This document shows, piece by piece, positions 51,992-60,035 of a stretch of DNA of 64,000 nucleotides. The notes beneath the pieces were generated by a model. That model was not told where the DNA came from and made no database searches. It saw only the letters and a list, made by a program, of their open reading frames with translations. Position 1 is the first letter of the stretch, and each line of letters opens with the position of its first letter. The position numbers and the translations under genes were made by a program. Origin of the DNA: Solirubrobacter deserti (lineage in GTDB: Bacteria; Actinomycetota; Thermoleophilia; Solirubrobacterales; Solirubrobacteraceae); NCBI RefSeq assembly GCF_003344625.1, contig NZ_QPKJ02000005.1, forward strand, positions 558,001-622,000, in the 5' to 3' direction.

Positions 51992-53146
51992 GTGACCGCC
52001 TCCAACGACACCGCTTTCGGATCGTTGCGCGCGGAGCAGTGGACATCGCAGTGGTACCGGGCCTTGCAGTCAGCCGAGGTGAACGCCGGGGTGGACCTGC
52101 GTGCGGAGGCCGGGCAGTCGGTCTTCAGCCTGCTGCTGGCGATCTCGGTCGCGGCACACCGCGGGCGCGACGGGCTTCCGGTGGAGCTGCGCCTGCCGCG
52201 GGAGCCGGCTGGCCTTGACCAGTTGCGGCGTTGGAACTTCCAGTCGGTCTGCGAGCTGGCCACTGGCCGTTCTCTGCGCCGGTTGGTGGCGCCGGTCGAC
52301 CACGCGCTGTTCGGCACACCCGCACCAGAGCGTCCGGCGGCAAAGGTGGCCAGCGGTGTCTCCGCGTTCATCGACGAGCTGGAACGCGACGCCTTCTTCG
52401 GGCTGACCGCCTACCGGCTATACGAGCGCGGCGCTCTAACGCGGATGATCCGATCCGAATGGGAACGGTGGCGACACCCGCTCGTTGCCCGCCTGGTGCG
52501 CCCTGTCACGGCGGACATCGCCCGCGACGTGGCACGCGTGTTGGTGCACGAGTTGCTCGCCAACGTGATCCAGCACCCGGACGCCACCATGGCGGTGGTC
52601 GGAACGTCGGTCGACTCGTCGCCCGCTGGCGAGCTTCGGCTTGTGATCGCGGTCTGGGACGATGGCGACAGCGTCGTTGACACGTTGTCGAAGATCCCGG
52701 TCGACCAGCTGCGCGCAACGGATGCCGACGACTGGGCCGCGGACATCACCGACGAGTTCATCGTCGACGCGCGCGGCTGGACCCCTGCGGCGACGTACAT
52801 TCCGGCGAACTGGGTTCCGCCGGCCGGTGCTCAGGGCGGCGACCTGTTGCTGTCCGCCCTGCTTCCAGGGATCTCGCGCAAGCACGTGAGCGATGACTTC
52901 CCACAGGTTGACCGGCCGGAACCAGTCGCGTGGGAATCGCGGCGCGGATTCGGGCTGCACGCGCTCTATCGCAGCGCCATCAACGCGTTCGGCGGCACGG
53001 TATCCGTGCGAACTAGCGACTTCTGGCTGCGGCTGAGCGCCGGCGAGAAAGCGTTCCAGTACCGGGCGGACATCGATCGCGTCGACGAGCCGCTGTTCGG
53101 AAATCTGGTTTCGGTCGAGCTACCCCTCACGCCAGCTCGGCTCTGA
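51992..53146 (+). CDS. GHKL-type ATPase, first gene of an unrecognised three-gene module
   Basis: A 384-residue soluble protein. The C-terminal half is a GHKL (HATPase_c) domain: N-box VLVHELLANVIQHPDA (about 184-199), G1 IAVWDDGDSVVD (about 217-228), G2 GFGLHALYRSAINAFGGTVS (about 319-338) and closing strand LVSVELPL. There is no phosphorylatable H-box or receiver. The N-terminal 110 residues have an alpha/beta pattern with LPVELRLPREPAGLDQLRRW that could be STAS-like. The start is GTG 51992, after a 239-base gap in which I see no gene. Codon use is less GC-extreme than in neighbours. It is followed 3 bases later by the second module gene. Role inferred: an ATP-driven sensor or regulator. 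Confidence 0.8.
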   Translation: MTASNDTAFGSLRAEQWTSQWYRALQSAEVNAGVDLRAEAGQSVFSLLLAISVAAHRGRDGLPVELRLPREPAGLDQLRRWNFQSVCELATGRSLRRLVAPVDHALFGTPAPERPAAKVASGVSAFIDELERDAFFGLTAYRLYERGALTRMIRSEWERWRHPLVARLVRPVTADIARDVARVLVHELLANVIQHPDATMAVVGTSVDSSPAGELRLVIAVWDDGDSVVDTLSKIPVDQLRATDADDWAADITDEFIVDARGWTPAATYIPANWVPPAGAQGGDLLLSALLPGISRKHVSDDFPQVDRPEPVAWESRRGFGLHALYRSAINAFGGTVSVRTSDFWLRLSAGEKAFQYRADIDRVDEPLFGNLVSVELPLTPARL

Positions 53147-53149
53147 CTG

Positions 53150-54880
53150 GTGGCCGACGGCGTTCGTGTCGTCGCCTGGTCGGTGGTAGTCCACCTCGGC
53201 CAGGCGGTTACTCAGCCGGTTTCGGAGAGCCGTCGCAAGGAGCACCGATGGCTCGCGCGTTCGTTGAACGGGCTGGGCGTCGACCCGTGGTTCCGACAGG
53301 ACTCCGCGTACCTGAGCGTCAAGCAGCTCAGCACGGAGCCCACGCGGGTGCAGCACTTCGTCGAACCGCCGGCCGATCTGCCCGACGACGCCACGATCAT
53401 CCTCGACCTCAGCGACGCCCCGTACGAGTTGCTTAACGAGCCGCTGCTCGCGGGTCTCGCCGATGGCGTCGGACGCATGCTGGCCGGTGGGCCGCGCACG
53501 ATCCTGATCTTGCTTTGCAAGCTTCCGCCGGAGTCGCTGCTGTGGGAGTTCCTCGAGCGCGACACCGCCGCGGACGGGACCGGCCGCGTTGTCGTGCTGG
53601 ACGACGAGGGCGCGCTGCGGAGCTTCGGTCACGGAAAGCGCGGGTTCACGCCGCTGATGCGCGACTGGCCGGGGCGCCGCCGACAGGCCAGCGGGACCGC
53701 CAACGAGCGGTTTGAGCGACGCGTTGTGACGCGCCTCGGGCACTTCGCCACCGCAGACGGTGAGCGCTGCACACCGGCGTGGCAGGACATGCGCGGGGCA
53801 GTCGGAGAGCTCACCGAGTGCTTGTCCAATTGGATCGATCAGACCGGGGCGGCGGGCACCCGCATGATCGTGTGCGGTCCGTACTCCCGGGAGTTTCGCG
53901 TCGCGGTCGTCGCCGCGGCCGCCGCCTGCGGCGGAGACGCCGGGTTCGCGGCTACTCCCGACGAGCTCGAGGACACTGCGTCCGGCGTTGGCAACGTGCT
54001 GGCGTTCGAATACGTCCGCTCGGGCGACACTCTGGGTGACTTCCGGCGTGCGTTGCCCTCGTGGGGCGTCCCGGTGCGAACCCGCGCGCTCGCCGTCATG
54101 GCCGCGCCTGCGGCGTACGGTCTCAGGCACCCCGACCTCCAGCTCGACGTGCTGGCCGTGCGTGGGCACGAAGACGTGCAGCGGAGCGCGTGTGCACGCT
54201 GTCTCGCTTCCGCTCCGCGACTCGAAGATCCGTCGCGTACCGATCCGGGAACCGGCATCGATGCCGCGACGATGTGGTGGATGCTCGACCGCGTTCCCTG
54301 GGGTCCTGAAGGGTACGGCCCGCCGGAGCACGCGCGCTACCCCTATATCCCCGACTTCTCGGCTGTCTTCGAGCGGTTCGGTGATTGGATCGCGCTTAAG
54401 TACGAAGAGCTGCTGAAGGGCATCGGGCTGGTGGACGACCTCGTCGTCGTTTGCGCCGCCGAGCCGGCGGTTCGCGATCTGGTCAAGCGACTCGCCTCTC
54501 GCTTCCAGAACCAGCTGGTGCCGGTCGAGATCGAACGCGATGTCATCGATGCCGTCGCTGCCGACGCGGCGCGAGCACACGGGCTGGCGTCCGCGCTCGA
54601 CGACGTGAGCGACGCAAGCGAGACGATCCCCGCCTGGCGGCGTCAGCTCGCCGACCTCGGTGGCCGCGAGACGGGCACCGGGCACCGGCTCGCGGTGATT
54701 GCGCTGGACGAGTTCAACGCGTCGGGCGCAACCGCGCGCGGACTGACCACGCTGCTCGGCGCGTTCGGCGTGACGCTCGACGCCTACGTTCCCTTCGTCG
54801 ACTGGTCGGGCGGGGAACATGTTCCCGGGCGCCCAACGTGGTCGCTGTACTCGTTCTACTACCCGCGCCCCACCGGATGA
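53150..54880 (+). CDS. Protein with two phosphoribosyltransferase-like loops, second gene of the module
   Basis: A 576-residue soluble protein of no named family known to me. Two segments look like the PRPP-binding loop of type I phosphoribosyltransferases: NVLAFEYVRSGDTLGDFRRA (about 281-300) and VIALDEFNASGATARGLTTL (about 515-534). Each lies after a beta-strand and before the usual helix, so there may be two such domains. The N-terminal 180 residues form another alpha/beta region (TIILDLSDAPYELLNEPLL). A C-x2-C pair occurs in RSACARCLAS (about 346-355). The start is GTG 53150, and its stop overlaps the third gene by 4 bases. Catalysis on PRPP is a hypothesis; binding of PRPP or a nucleotide as a signal is equally possible. 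Confidence 0.65.
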   Translation: MADGVRVVAWSVVVHLGQAVTQPVSESRRKEHRWLARSLNGLGVDPWFRQDSAYLSVKQLSTEPTRVQHFVEPPADLPDDATIILDLSDAPYELLNEPLLAGLADGVGRMLAGGPRTILILLCKLPPESLLWEFLERDTAADGTGRVVVLDDEGALRSFGHGKRGFTPLMRDWPGRRRQASGTANERFERRVVTRLGHFATADGERCTPAWQDMRGAVGELTECLSNWIDQTGAAGTRMIVCGPYSREFRVAVVAAAAACGGDAGFAATPDELEDTASGVGNVLAFEYVRSGDTLGDFRRALPSWGVPVRTRALAVMAAPAAYGLRHPDLQLDVLAVRGHEDVQRSACARCLASAPRLEDPSRTDPGTGIDAATMWWMLDRVPWGPEGYGPPEHARYPYIPDFSAVFERFGDWIALKYEELLKGIGLVDDLVVVCAAEPAVRDLVKRLASRFQNQLVPVEIERDVIDAVAADAARAHGLASALDDVSDASETIPAWRRQLADLGGRETGTGHRLAVIALDEFNASGATARGLTTLLGAFGVTLDAYVPFVDWSGGEHVPGRPTWSLYSFYYPRPTG

Positions 54881-55968
54881 GCAGGCCCGGCCGGGTACAG
54901 ATCGCACGAGCCGCCTGCTTCGAGCTCCTGGGCCGCGTCTTCGCGAACCCCGACGCGATCAAGCAGGAGATGCTTCGCCGCGACTGCTCATCCTGGATCG
55001 AGGATCTCGACGAGCCAGGGCGGGTGTGGGCCGAACACGCGCTCGCGGAGTCCTACAAACCTCCAAGACAGAGAGCCTCGTTGATGCATCCTCCGACGCC
55101 ATCCGCTCCCGATCGCGAGCGCATCGACGTGCTTCTTGTCACTGTTGTTCCGAACGAGGCGGAGGCGGCTGAGATCGTGTTTGACCTCGGACGCGACCAT
55201 CCGGGGGCCCGCCGGCGGGAAGACGGCCGCAGGTACCACGAGGCATCGCTCGAGACCCATCGCGCCGGTCGGCTCAATCTGGTGCTGACGAATATTGGCG
55301 AGTCCGGCAACACCACCGCGCAGGGGGCCTTGCGCTCGATGCTGCGTCTCTACGAGCCCGAGTTGGTCTTGCTCGCCGGCATCGCAGCCGGCCGGCTGGA
55401 CAGCGTGAAGCTCGGTGATCTCGTGCTCCCCCGCAAAGTCTGGTACCTCGAGAAAGGGGCCAGCCTTCCCGATGAGTTCCGGCGAGAAGCCCAAGAGCGG
55501 CGACTTCCTCAGCGGCTCTACACGCTCGTCGGAGAGCACCGAATCCGGAGAACCGGCTTTTACGAGCAACTGCAGGAGGCGCTCACACAACTCGACGACG
55601 ACCAGCTACCTCCGGGCGTCAAACGAACCCACAAACCGGGATTTGACTCCGACGCGTCGGTCGTGGCCTCCGAGAAGCTCCTGCGCGACGGCTCCCTACG
55701 CAAGCTCGCCTCCGCCGAGGGCGTCGATCGGAAGATCAAGCTGGGCGATATGGAGTCGTGGGGACTCGTGCAGGCCGTCGGCAGCGGCAGCGTCGGCGAG
55801 TGGACTGGAGACAACCCGCCGGAGTGGATGGTCGTGCGTGCCGTCAGTGATTTCGGCGAGGTCGACAAGGACGACAATTGGCAGATGTTTGCCTCGGTCT
55901 GCGCACTCGTCGGCGCCAGGCATTTCTTGCAGGTGACTTACGAGCGTCGAAAGGACGCCGTTCTGTAG
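54877..55968 (+). CDS. Purine-nucleoside-phosphorylase-superfamily enzyme, third gene of the module
   Basis: A 363-residue protein. After a helical N-terminal segment of about 75 residues (CFELLGRVFANPDAIKQEML) comes a PNP/MTA-SAH-nucleosidase fold: DVLLVTVVPNEAEAAEIV, LTNIGESGNTTAQGALRS, LLAGIAAGRLDSVKLGDLVL, LGDMESWGLVQA with the catalytic-type Glu, and MVVRAVSDFGEVD with the Asp that protonates the base. All active-site positions I can judge are present. Enzymes of this superfamily break N-glycosidic bonds; members fused to or encoded beside signalling domains act as immune effectors that destroy adenine nucleotides (for example in Detocs). ATG 54877 overlaps the preceding stop. Confidence 0.82.
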   Translation: MSRPGRVQIARAACFELLGRVFANPDAIKQEMLRRDCSSWIEDLDEPGRVWAEHALAESYKPPRQRASLMHPPTPSAPDRERIDVLLVTVVPNEAEAAEIVFDLGRDHPGARRREDGRRYHEASLETHRAGRLNLVLTNIGESGNTTAQGALRSMLRLYEPELVLLAGIAAGRLDSVKLGDLVLPRKVWYLEKGASLPDEFRREAQERRLPQRLYTLVGEHRIRRTGFYEQLQEALTQLDDDQLPPGVKRTHKPGFDSDASVVASEKLLRDGSLRKLASAEGVDRKIKLGDMESWGLVQAVGSGSVGEWTGDNPPEWMVVRAVSDFGEVDKDDNWQMFASVCALVGARHFLQVTYERRKDAVL

Positions 55969-55971
55969 CCG

Positions 55972-56736
55972 TCAGGTGGCGAGCATGCCTCCGTCGACCG
56001 GGAGCACGATCCCGGTCACGTAGGACGAGGCGTCACTGGCGAGGAAGAGGAGCGCGGCGGTCAGCTCCTCGGCCTCGCCAGGCCGGCCCATCGGCAGCCG
56101 CTGCTGCTGGGCCTCGAGGTAGCCGTCCGGATACTGCTCGGTCATCTCGCTCGGGAAGAACCCGGGCGCCAGCGCGTTGACGCGGATGCCCTTGCGGCCC
56201 GTCCACTGCACGGCGAGGTCGCGCGTGAGGCCGATGATCGCCGCCTTGCTGGACGCGTACGCGGCCTGTGGGAGCCCGGCCGTGGTGGAGCCGAGCACCG
56301 AGCCGATGTTCACGATGCTCGAGCCGGGCGGCATCACGCGTCCGCAGGCCTGGGCCATCCAGTAGGAGCCGTTGAGGTTGACGTCGATCACCTGGCGGAA
56401 CTGCTCGGGCGTCTCGCGTGTGGCCGGGTACGCGGTGCCGATGCCGGCGTTGTTGACCAGCACGTCGACCTTGCCGAACGCGGCGACGGTCTCCTCGATC
56501 ACGCGCGTGCAGTCCTCGGGCCGGGACACGTCGGCGGGGACGGCGAGGCAGCGGCGGCCGAGCTGCTCGACGGCGGCGCGGGTCTCCTCCAGTCGGTCGG
56601 CGCGGCGCGCGCAGATCGCGATGTCGGCGCCGGCCTCCGCGAGCCCGGTGGCGAACGCGGCGCCCAGCCCTGAGGAGGCGCCGGTGATGACGGCGACCTT
56701 GCCGTCCAGGCGGAAGCGGTCGAGCACGCTGGGCAT
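55972..56736 (-). CDS. SDR-family oxidoreductase (sugar or 3-oxoacyl reductase type)
   Basis: A 254-residue classical SDR. The cofactor motif is VITGASSGLGAAFA, then VLVNNAGIGTAYP, a catalytic Ser in IVNIGSVLGST, the YASSK motif in AAYASSKAAIIGL, and the closing VTGIVLPVDGGMLAT. CARRADR after strand 2 suggests NADPH. It resembles FabG-like and gluconate/rhamnose dehydrogenases. TAGCGT (minus strand, 56748-56743) ends 6 bases before the ATG, so it is probably transcribed separately. A LacI regulator lies just upstream on the same strand and may control it, hinting at a sugar substrate. Confidence 0.9.
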   Translation of the reverse strand: MPSVLDRFRLDGKVAVITGASSGLGAAFATGLAEAGADIAICARRADRLEETRAAVEQLGRRCLAVPADVSRPEDCTRVIEETVAAFGKVDVLVNNAGIGTAYPATRETPEQFRQVIDVNLNGSYWMAQACGRVMPPGSSIVNIGSVLGSTTAGLPQAAYASSKAAIIGLTRDLAVQWTGRKGIRVNALAPGFFPSEMTEQYPDGYLEAQQQRLPMGRPGEAEELTAALLFLASDASSYVTGIVLPVDGGMLAT

Positions 56737-56748
56737 GGCTGCACGCTA

Positions 56749-56820
56749 GCGAGTTCGCGTGGCGCCACGCGGCGGCGCACCGCGGGGGCGAACTCGCGGT
56801 GCATCGCCCCTGGGCGATGC
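56749..56820. terminator. Two hairpins between LacI and SDR genes
   Basis: GCATCGCC (56801-56808) pairs with GGCGATGC (56813-56820), a strong hairpin touching the LacI stop codon. GCGAGTTCGC (56749-56758) pairs with GCGAACTCGC (56788-56797) around a 29-base loop. The first may end the LacI transcript, though no T-tract follows; the second overlaps the upstream region of the SDR gene and could instead be an operator. Confidence 0.4.
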
Positions 56821-57761
56821 TACGTGGTCTCTCCCTGAATGACGCGCGGCTTGATGACCACCGGCGTGGCGTCGACCTCGCGGCCCTCGATCAACGCGTG
56901 CAGCGTTCGCACCATCTCGCGGTGGCCCTCGGGCGTGCCGAGCTTGATCGTGGTCAGCCGCGGATGCGCGAGGCGGGCCGGCGGGCTGTCGTCGGTGCCG
57001 ATCAACGCGACGCCGGGCGGGAGTGAGTCCCGGGCCCCGAGCGCGATCTCGTCGTTGAAGGCGTACACGGCGGTCGGCCGGCGCGCCAGCCCGCGGGCGA
57101 GCCCGTTGGCCGGCACGTCCGTGAGCGTCACCCCGAGGCGCTCCGCCGCGGCGCGCGCGCCGGCGAGGCGCTGCTCGCCCAAGGGCTGCAGCTGGCTGCC
57201 GAGCGGCGTGACCGCCAGCACGTTCGTGTGCCCGCGTTCGGCCAGGTGCTCGATCGCGACCGCGCCGACGCTGCGCTGGTCAAGCGAGAATGACGGGACG
57301 CCCGGCTCCGGCGGCTGGCCGAGCGTGACGATCCCGCGGCAGCCGTTCGCGCGCAGCAGGTCCAGCGGCGGCAGGTCGGTGCCGGGCGCGATCAGCCCGA
57401 CCGGGCGGACGCGGTCGCACGCCTTCTGCAGCCCGTCCGGCCCGCCGGCGTGGACGAAGTGCACGAGCGGCGTGTAGCCGAGCCGGTCCAGCTCGCCGAC
57501 CAGCCCGGTGAGCAGCTCTGCGACCACGGGGCCCAGCGGCCAGTTCGGCAGCGCGAAGATGACCACGGAGGTGCGGCCGGCGCGCAGTGCCGAGGCCATC
57601 GCGTTCGGCGTGTAGCCGAGCTCGCGCGCCGCCGCCAGCACGCGCTCGCGCGTCTGGTCGGACACGCGCGCGTCCACGCCGTTGAGGACGTAGGAGACCG
57701 TCGCGCGGCTCACGCCGGCGGCGGCGGCCACGTCGGCACTGGTTACGTTCGGGCGCCCCAC
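56820..57761 (-). CDS. LacI-family transcriptional regulator
   Basis: A 313-residue repressor. The N-terminal HTH and hinge helix are VTSADVAAAAGVSRATVSYVLNGVDARVSDQTRERVLAAARELGYTPN. The periplasmic-binding-protein-like sensor domain follows (VVIFALPNWPLGPVVAELLTG, then GLIAPGTDLPPLD). GTG at 57761 starts it, with TAGGAT (57776-57771, minus strand) 9 bases upstream. It is slightly short for the family. The effector is probably a sugar or sugar-like ligand; target genes are likely the adjacent SDR or itself. Confidence 0.92.
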   Translation of the reverse strand: MGRPNVTSADVAAAAGVSRATVSYVLNGVDARVSDQTRERVLAAARELGYTPNAMASALRAGRTSVVIFALPNWPLGPVVAELLTGLVGELDRLGYTPLVHFVHAGGPDGLQKACDRVRPVGLIAPGTDLPPLDLLRANGCRGIVTLGQPPEPGVPSFSLDQRSVGAVAIEHLAERGHTNVLAVTPLGSQLQPLGEQRLAGARAAAERLGVTLTDVPANGLARGLARRPTAVYAFNDEIALGARDSLPPGVALIGTDDSPPARLAHPRLTTIKLGTPEGHREMVRTLHALIEGREVDATPVVIKPRVIQGETT

Positions 57762-57793
57762 GAACGGCTGATCCTACGAGAAGGCGATGAGAG

Positions 57794-57799
57794 TAGGGT
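57794..57799 (+). promoter_or_regulatory. Leaderless-type -10 hexamer before the acyl-CoA ligase gene
   Basis: TAGGGT ends 6 bases before ATG 57806. No ribosome binding site lies between, so transcription would start at or next to the start codon. It is one of the clearest examples of this arrangement in the window. Confidence 0.45.
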
Positions 57800-57805
57800 C
57801 GGGCC

Positions 57806-59305
57806 ATGCCGACCAGCCTTGCCCAGCTGTTGACCGAGACGGCGAGCGCGCACGCCGAGCGCCCGGCGCTCAAGCTCGACGACAGCGTCGTCAACTACGC
57901 GGTCCTCAATGAGGGCGCCACGCGCATCGCCGGCCTGCTCAAGGACAAGGGCGTCGCGCCCGGCGACCGCGTCGGGATCATGCTTCCGAACGTCCCGTAC
58001 TTCGCGGTCGTCTACTACGGCATTCTGCGCGCCGGCGGCGTCGTGGTGCCGATGAACGTGCTGCTCAAGGGCCGCGAGGTCGGCTTCTACCTCAAGGACT
58101 CCGGCGCGAAGTACCTGTTCGCCTGGCACGACTTCGGCGAGGCCGCGTCGGTGGGCGCCGAAGAAGCCGGGGCCGAGGTCGTCAGCGTCAAGCCGGGCGA
58201 GTTCGAGCAGCTCGTGATGGGTGCCCCGCGGGCCGAGGGCGACGAGCCGCGCGAGAGCTCGGACACGGCCGTGATCCTCTACACGAGCGGGACGACCGGC
58301 ACCCCCAAGGGCGCTGAGCTCACGCACGAGAACCTGATCCTCAACTGCAGCGTGACGGCCAAGACGCTGATCGACGTCACCGAGGACGACGTCGTCCTCG
58401 GTGCGCTGCCGTTGTTCCACTCCTTCGGGCAGACGTGCGGGATGAACGCCGCCGTCGCGCACGGCGCGTGCCTGACGCTGATCCCGCGCTTCGAGCCCGT
58501 CAAGGCGCTCGAGATCATCGCCCGCGACCGGGTGACGATCCTCGAGGGCGTGCCGACGATGTACCACGCGATGCTCAATGTTCCCGAGCGCGAGACCGCG
58601 GACACGTCCTCGCTGCGCGTGTGCGTGAGCGGCGGCTCGGCGATGCCGGTCGAGGTCATGAAGGCGTTCGAGCAGGCGTTCGACTGCATCATCCTCGAGG
58701 GCTACGGGCTCAGCGAGACGTCGCCGGTCGCGTCCTTCAACCACCCCGACCGCGAGCGCAAGCCCGGCTCGATCGGGACGCCGATCGAGGGCGTCGAGAT
58801 GAAGCTCGTCGACGAGGACGACAAGGACGTGGCGCCGGGCGACGTGGGCGAGATCGTGATCCGCGGCCACAACGTGATGAAGGGCTACTGGCAGCGCGAC
58901 GAGGCCACCGAGGAGGTCATGCGCGGCGGCTGGTTCCACTCCGGCGACATGGCCACGCAGGACTCCGACGGCTACTTCTTCATCGTCGACCGCAAGAAGG
59001 ACATGATCATCCGCGGCGGGTACAACGTCTACCCGCGCGAGATCGAGGAGATCCTCTACGAGCATCCGGCCGTGTCCGAGGTGGCCGTGATCGGCGTCCC
59101 GGACGAGTCGCTCGGCGAGGAGGTCGCGGCGATGGTCGTCCTCAAGGGCGAGGCCTCCGAGGACGACCTGCGCGCGTTCGTCAAGGAGCGCGTCGCCGCC
59201 TACAAGTACCCGCGCAAGATCTGGTTCTCGAACGAGCTGCCGAAGGGGCCGACGGGCAAGATCCTCAAGCGCGAGATCAAGGCTCCCTCCGGCGAGCCAG
59301 CGTGA
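57806..59305 (+). CDS. Long-chain fatty-acid (acyl) CoA ligase
   Basis: A 499-residue adenylate-forming enzyme. The ATP-binding motif is ILYTSGTTGTPKGAELTH, followed by substrate-pocket and A5 motif ILEGYGLSETSPVASFN, A7 MRGGWFHSGDMATQD, A8 hinge YFFIVDRKKDMIIRGGYNVY and A10 Lys in LPKGPTGKILKRE. It activates a carboxylic acid to acyl-AMP and then acyl-CoA. Length and motifs fit the FadD-like group of about 500 residues; chain length is unknown. The last 29 bases overlap the methyltransferase gene on the other strand. Confidence 0.92.
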   Translation: MPTSLAQLLTETASAHAERPALKLDDSVVNYAVLNEGATRIAGLLKDKGVAPGDRVGIMLPNVPYFAVVYYGILRAGGVVVPMNVLLKGREVGFYLKDSGAKYLFAWHDFGEAASVGAEEAGAEVVSVKPGEFEQLVMGAPRAEGDEPRESSDTAVILYTSGTTGTPKGAELTHENLILNCSVTAKTLIDVTEDDVVLGALPLFHSFGQTCGMNAAVAHGACLTLIPRFEPVKALEIIARDRVTILEGVPTMYHAMLNVPERETADTSSLRVCVSGGSAMPVEVMKAFEQAFDCIILEGYGLSETSPVASFNHPDRERKPGSIGTPIEGVEMKLVDEDDKDVAPGDVGEIVIRGHNVMKGYWQRDEATEEVMRGGWFHSGDMATQDSDGYFFIVDRKKDMIIRGGYNVYPREIEEILYEHPAVSEVAVIGVPDESLGEEVAAMVVLKGEASEDDLRAFVKERVAAYKYPRKIWFSNELPKGPTGKILKREIKAPSGEPA

Positions 59306-59912
59306 CCCCGTCCGACAGGCCGAGCAGGACGGACTCGACCCGGTCGTCGGCCGCGATCCGCTCGTTGAGCGCCGCCATCGTCTTAGCGCGCTCGTCCTCC
59401 GGGGCGAGCACGCGGTTGGCCAGCAGCGTGTTGTCGAGCACGAGGACGCCGCCCGGGCGCAGGCGCGGGACGAGCGCGTCGTAGTAGGCGGGGTAGCCGG
59501 TCTTGTCGGCGTCGACGTAGGCGAGGTCGATGTGCGGCGTGTCCGGCAGCTGCGCGAGGTTCTCCACGGCCGGGCCGAGCGTGATGTCGACCCGGTCGGT
59601 GAGCCCCGCCGCCTCGAGGTTGCGGCGCGCGATCGCGGCGAACTCCTCGCTCACCTCGAAGCAGGTGAGCCGGCCGCCGTCGGCCAGCCCGCGCGCGATG
59701 CAGATCGCCCCGTAGCCCGTGAACGTGCCCACCTCGACGGCGGTCTTGGCGTCCAGCATGCGCGCGAGGATCGTCAGCAGCGCGGCCTGGTCCGGGCGCG
59801 AGAGCATGCCCGCGTTGGGCAGCAGGCGCGTCTCGCGCTCGACGCGCGCAAGCACCTCGTCCTGGCCGGCGAAGCGCGTCAGATAGGCGGTCAACTCTGG
59901 GTCGCGGGGCAT
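59277..59912 (-). CDS. O-methyltransferase (class I, catechol type)
   Basis: A 211-residue SAM-dependent methyltransferase of the Methyltransf_3 family. SAM motif I is AVEVGTFTGYGAICIARGL, an acidic residue follows in LTCFEVSEEF, the metal-binding site is YVDADKTGYPAYYD, and VLDNTLLANRVL contains the Asp-Asn pair. These enzymes methylate catechol-like hydroxyls using a divalent metal. The gene is divergent from the sigma factor gene with 123 bases between them. Confidence 0.9.
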   Translation of the reverse strand: MPRDPELTAYLTRFAGQDEVLARVERETRLLPNAGMLSRPDQAALLTILARMLDAKTAVEVGTFTGYGAICIARGLADGGRLTCFEVSEEFAAIARRNLEAAGLTDRVDITLGPAVENLAQLPDTPHIDLAYVDADKTGYPAYYDALVPRLRPGGVLVLDNTLLANRVLAPEDERAKTMAALNERIAADDRVESVLLGLSDGVTLARRREP

Positions 59913-60035
59913 CGGGACATCTTTGCAGGGACGAAATCAGCGCAATTTGCGCACGAATTGCCCGCTCGCAGGGGGCGAAACCGGCCGCGATCCGCCTCAA
60001 TACCGGCGAGGGCAACGGACAGGATGGGTTGAGCG

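Noticed and set aside
53120..54907. Long minus-strand open frame opposite the second module gene
   Set aside because: It is antisense to a coupled operon gene, has no recognisable domain, and the plus-strand frame has correct start/stop overlaps with its neighbours.
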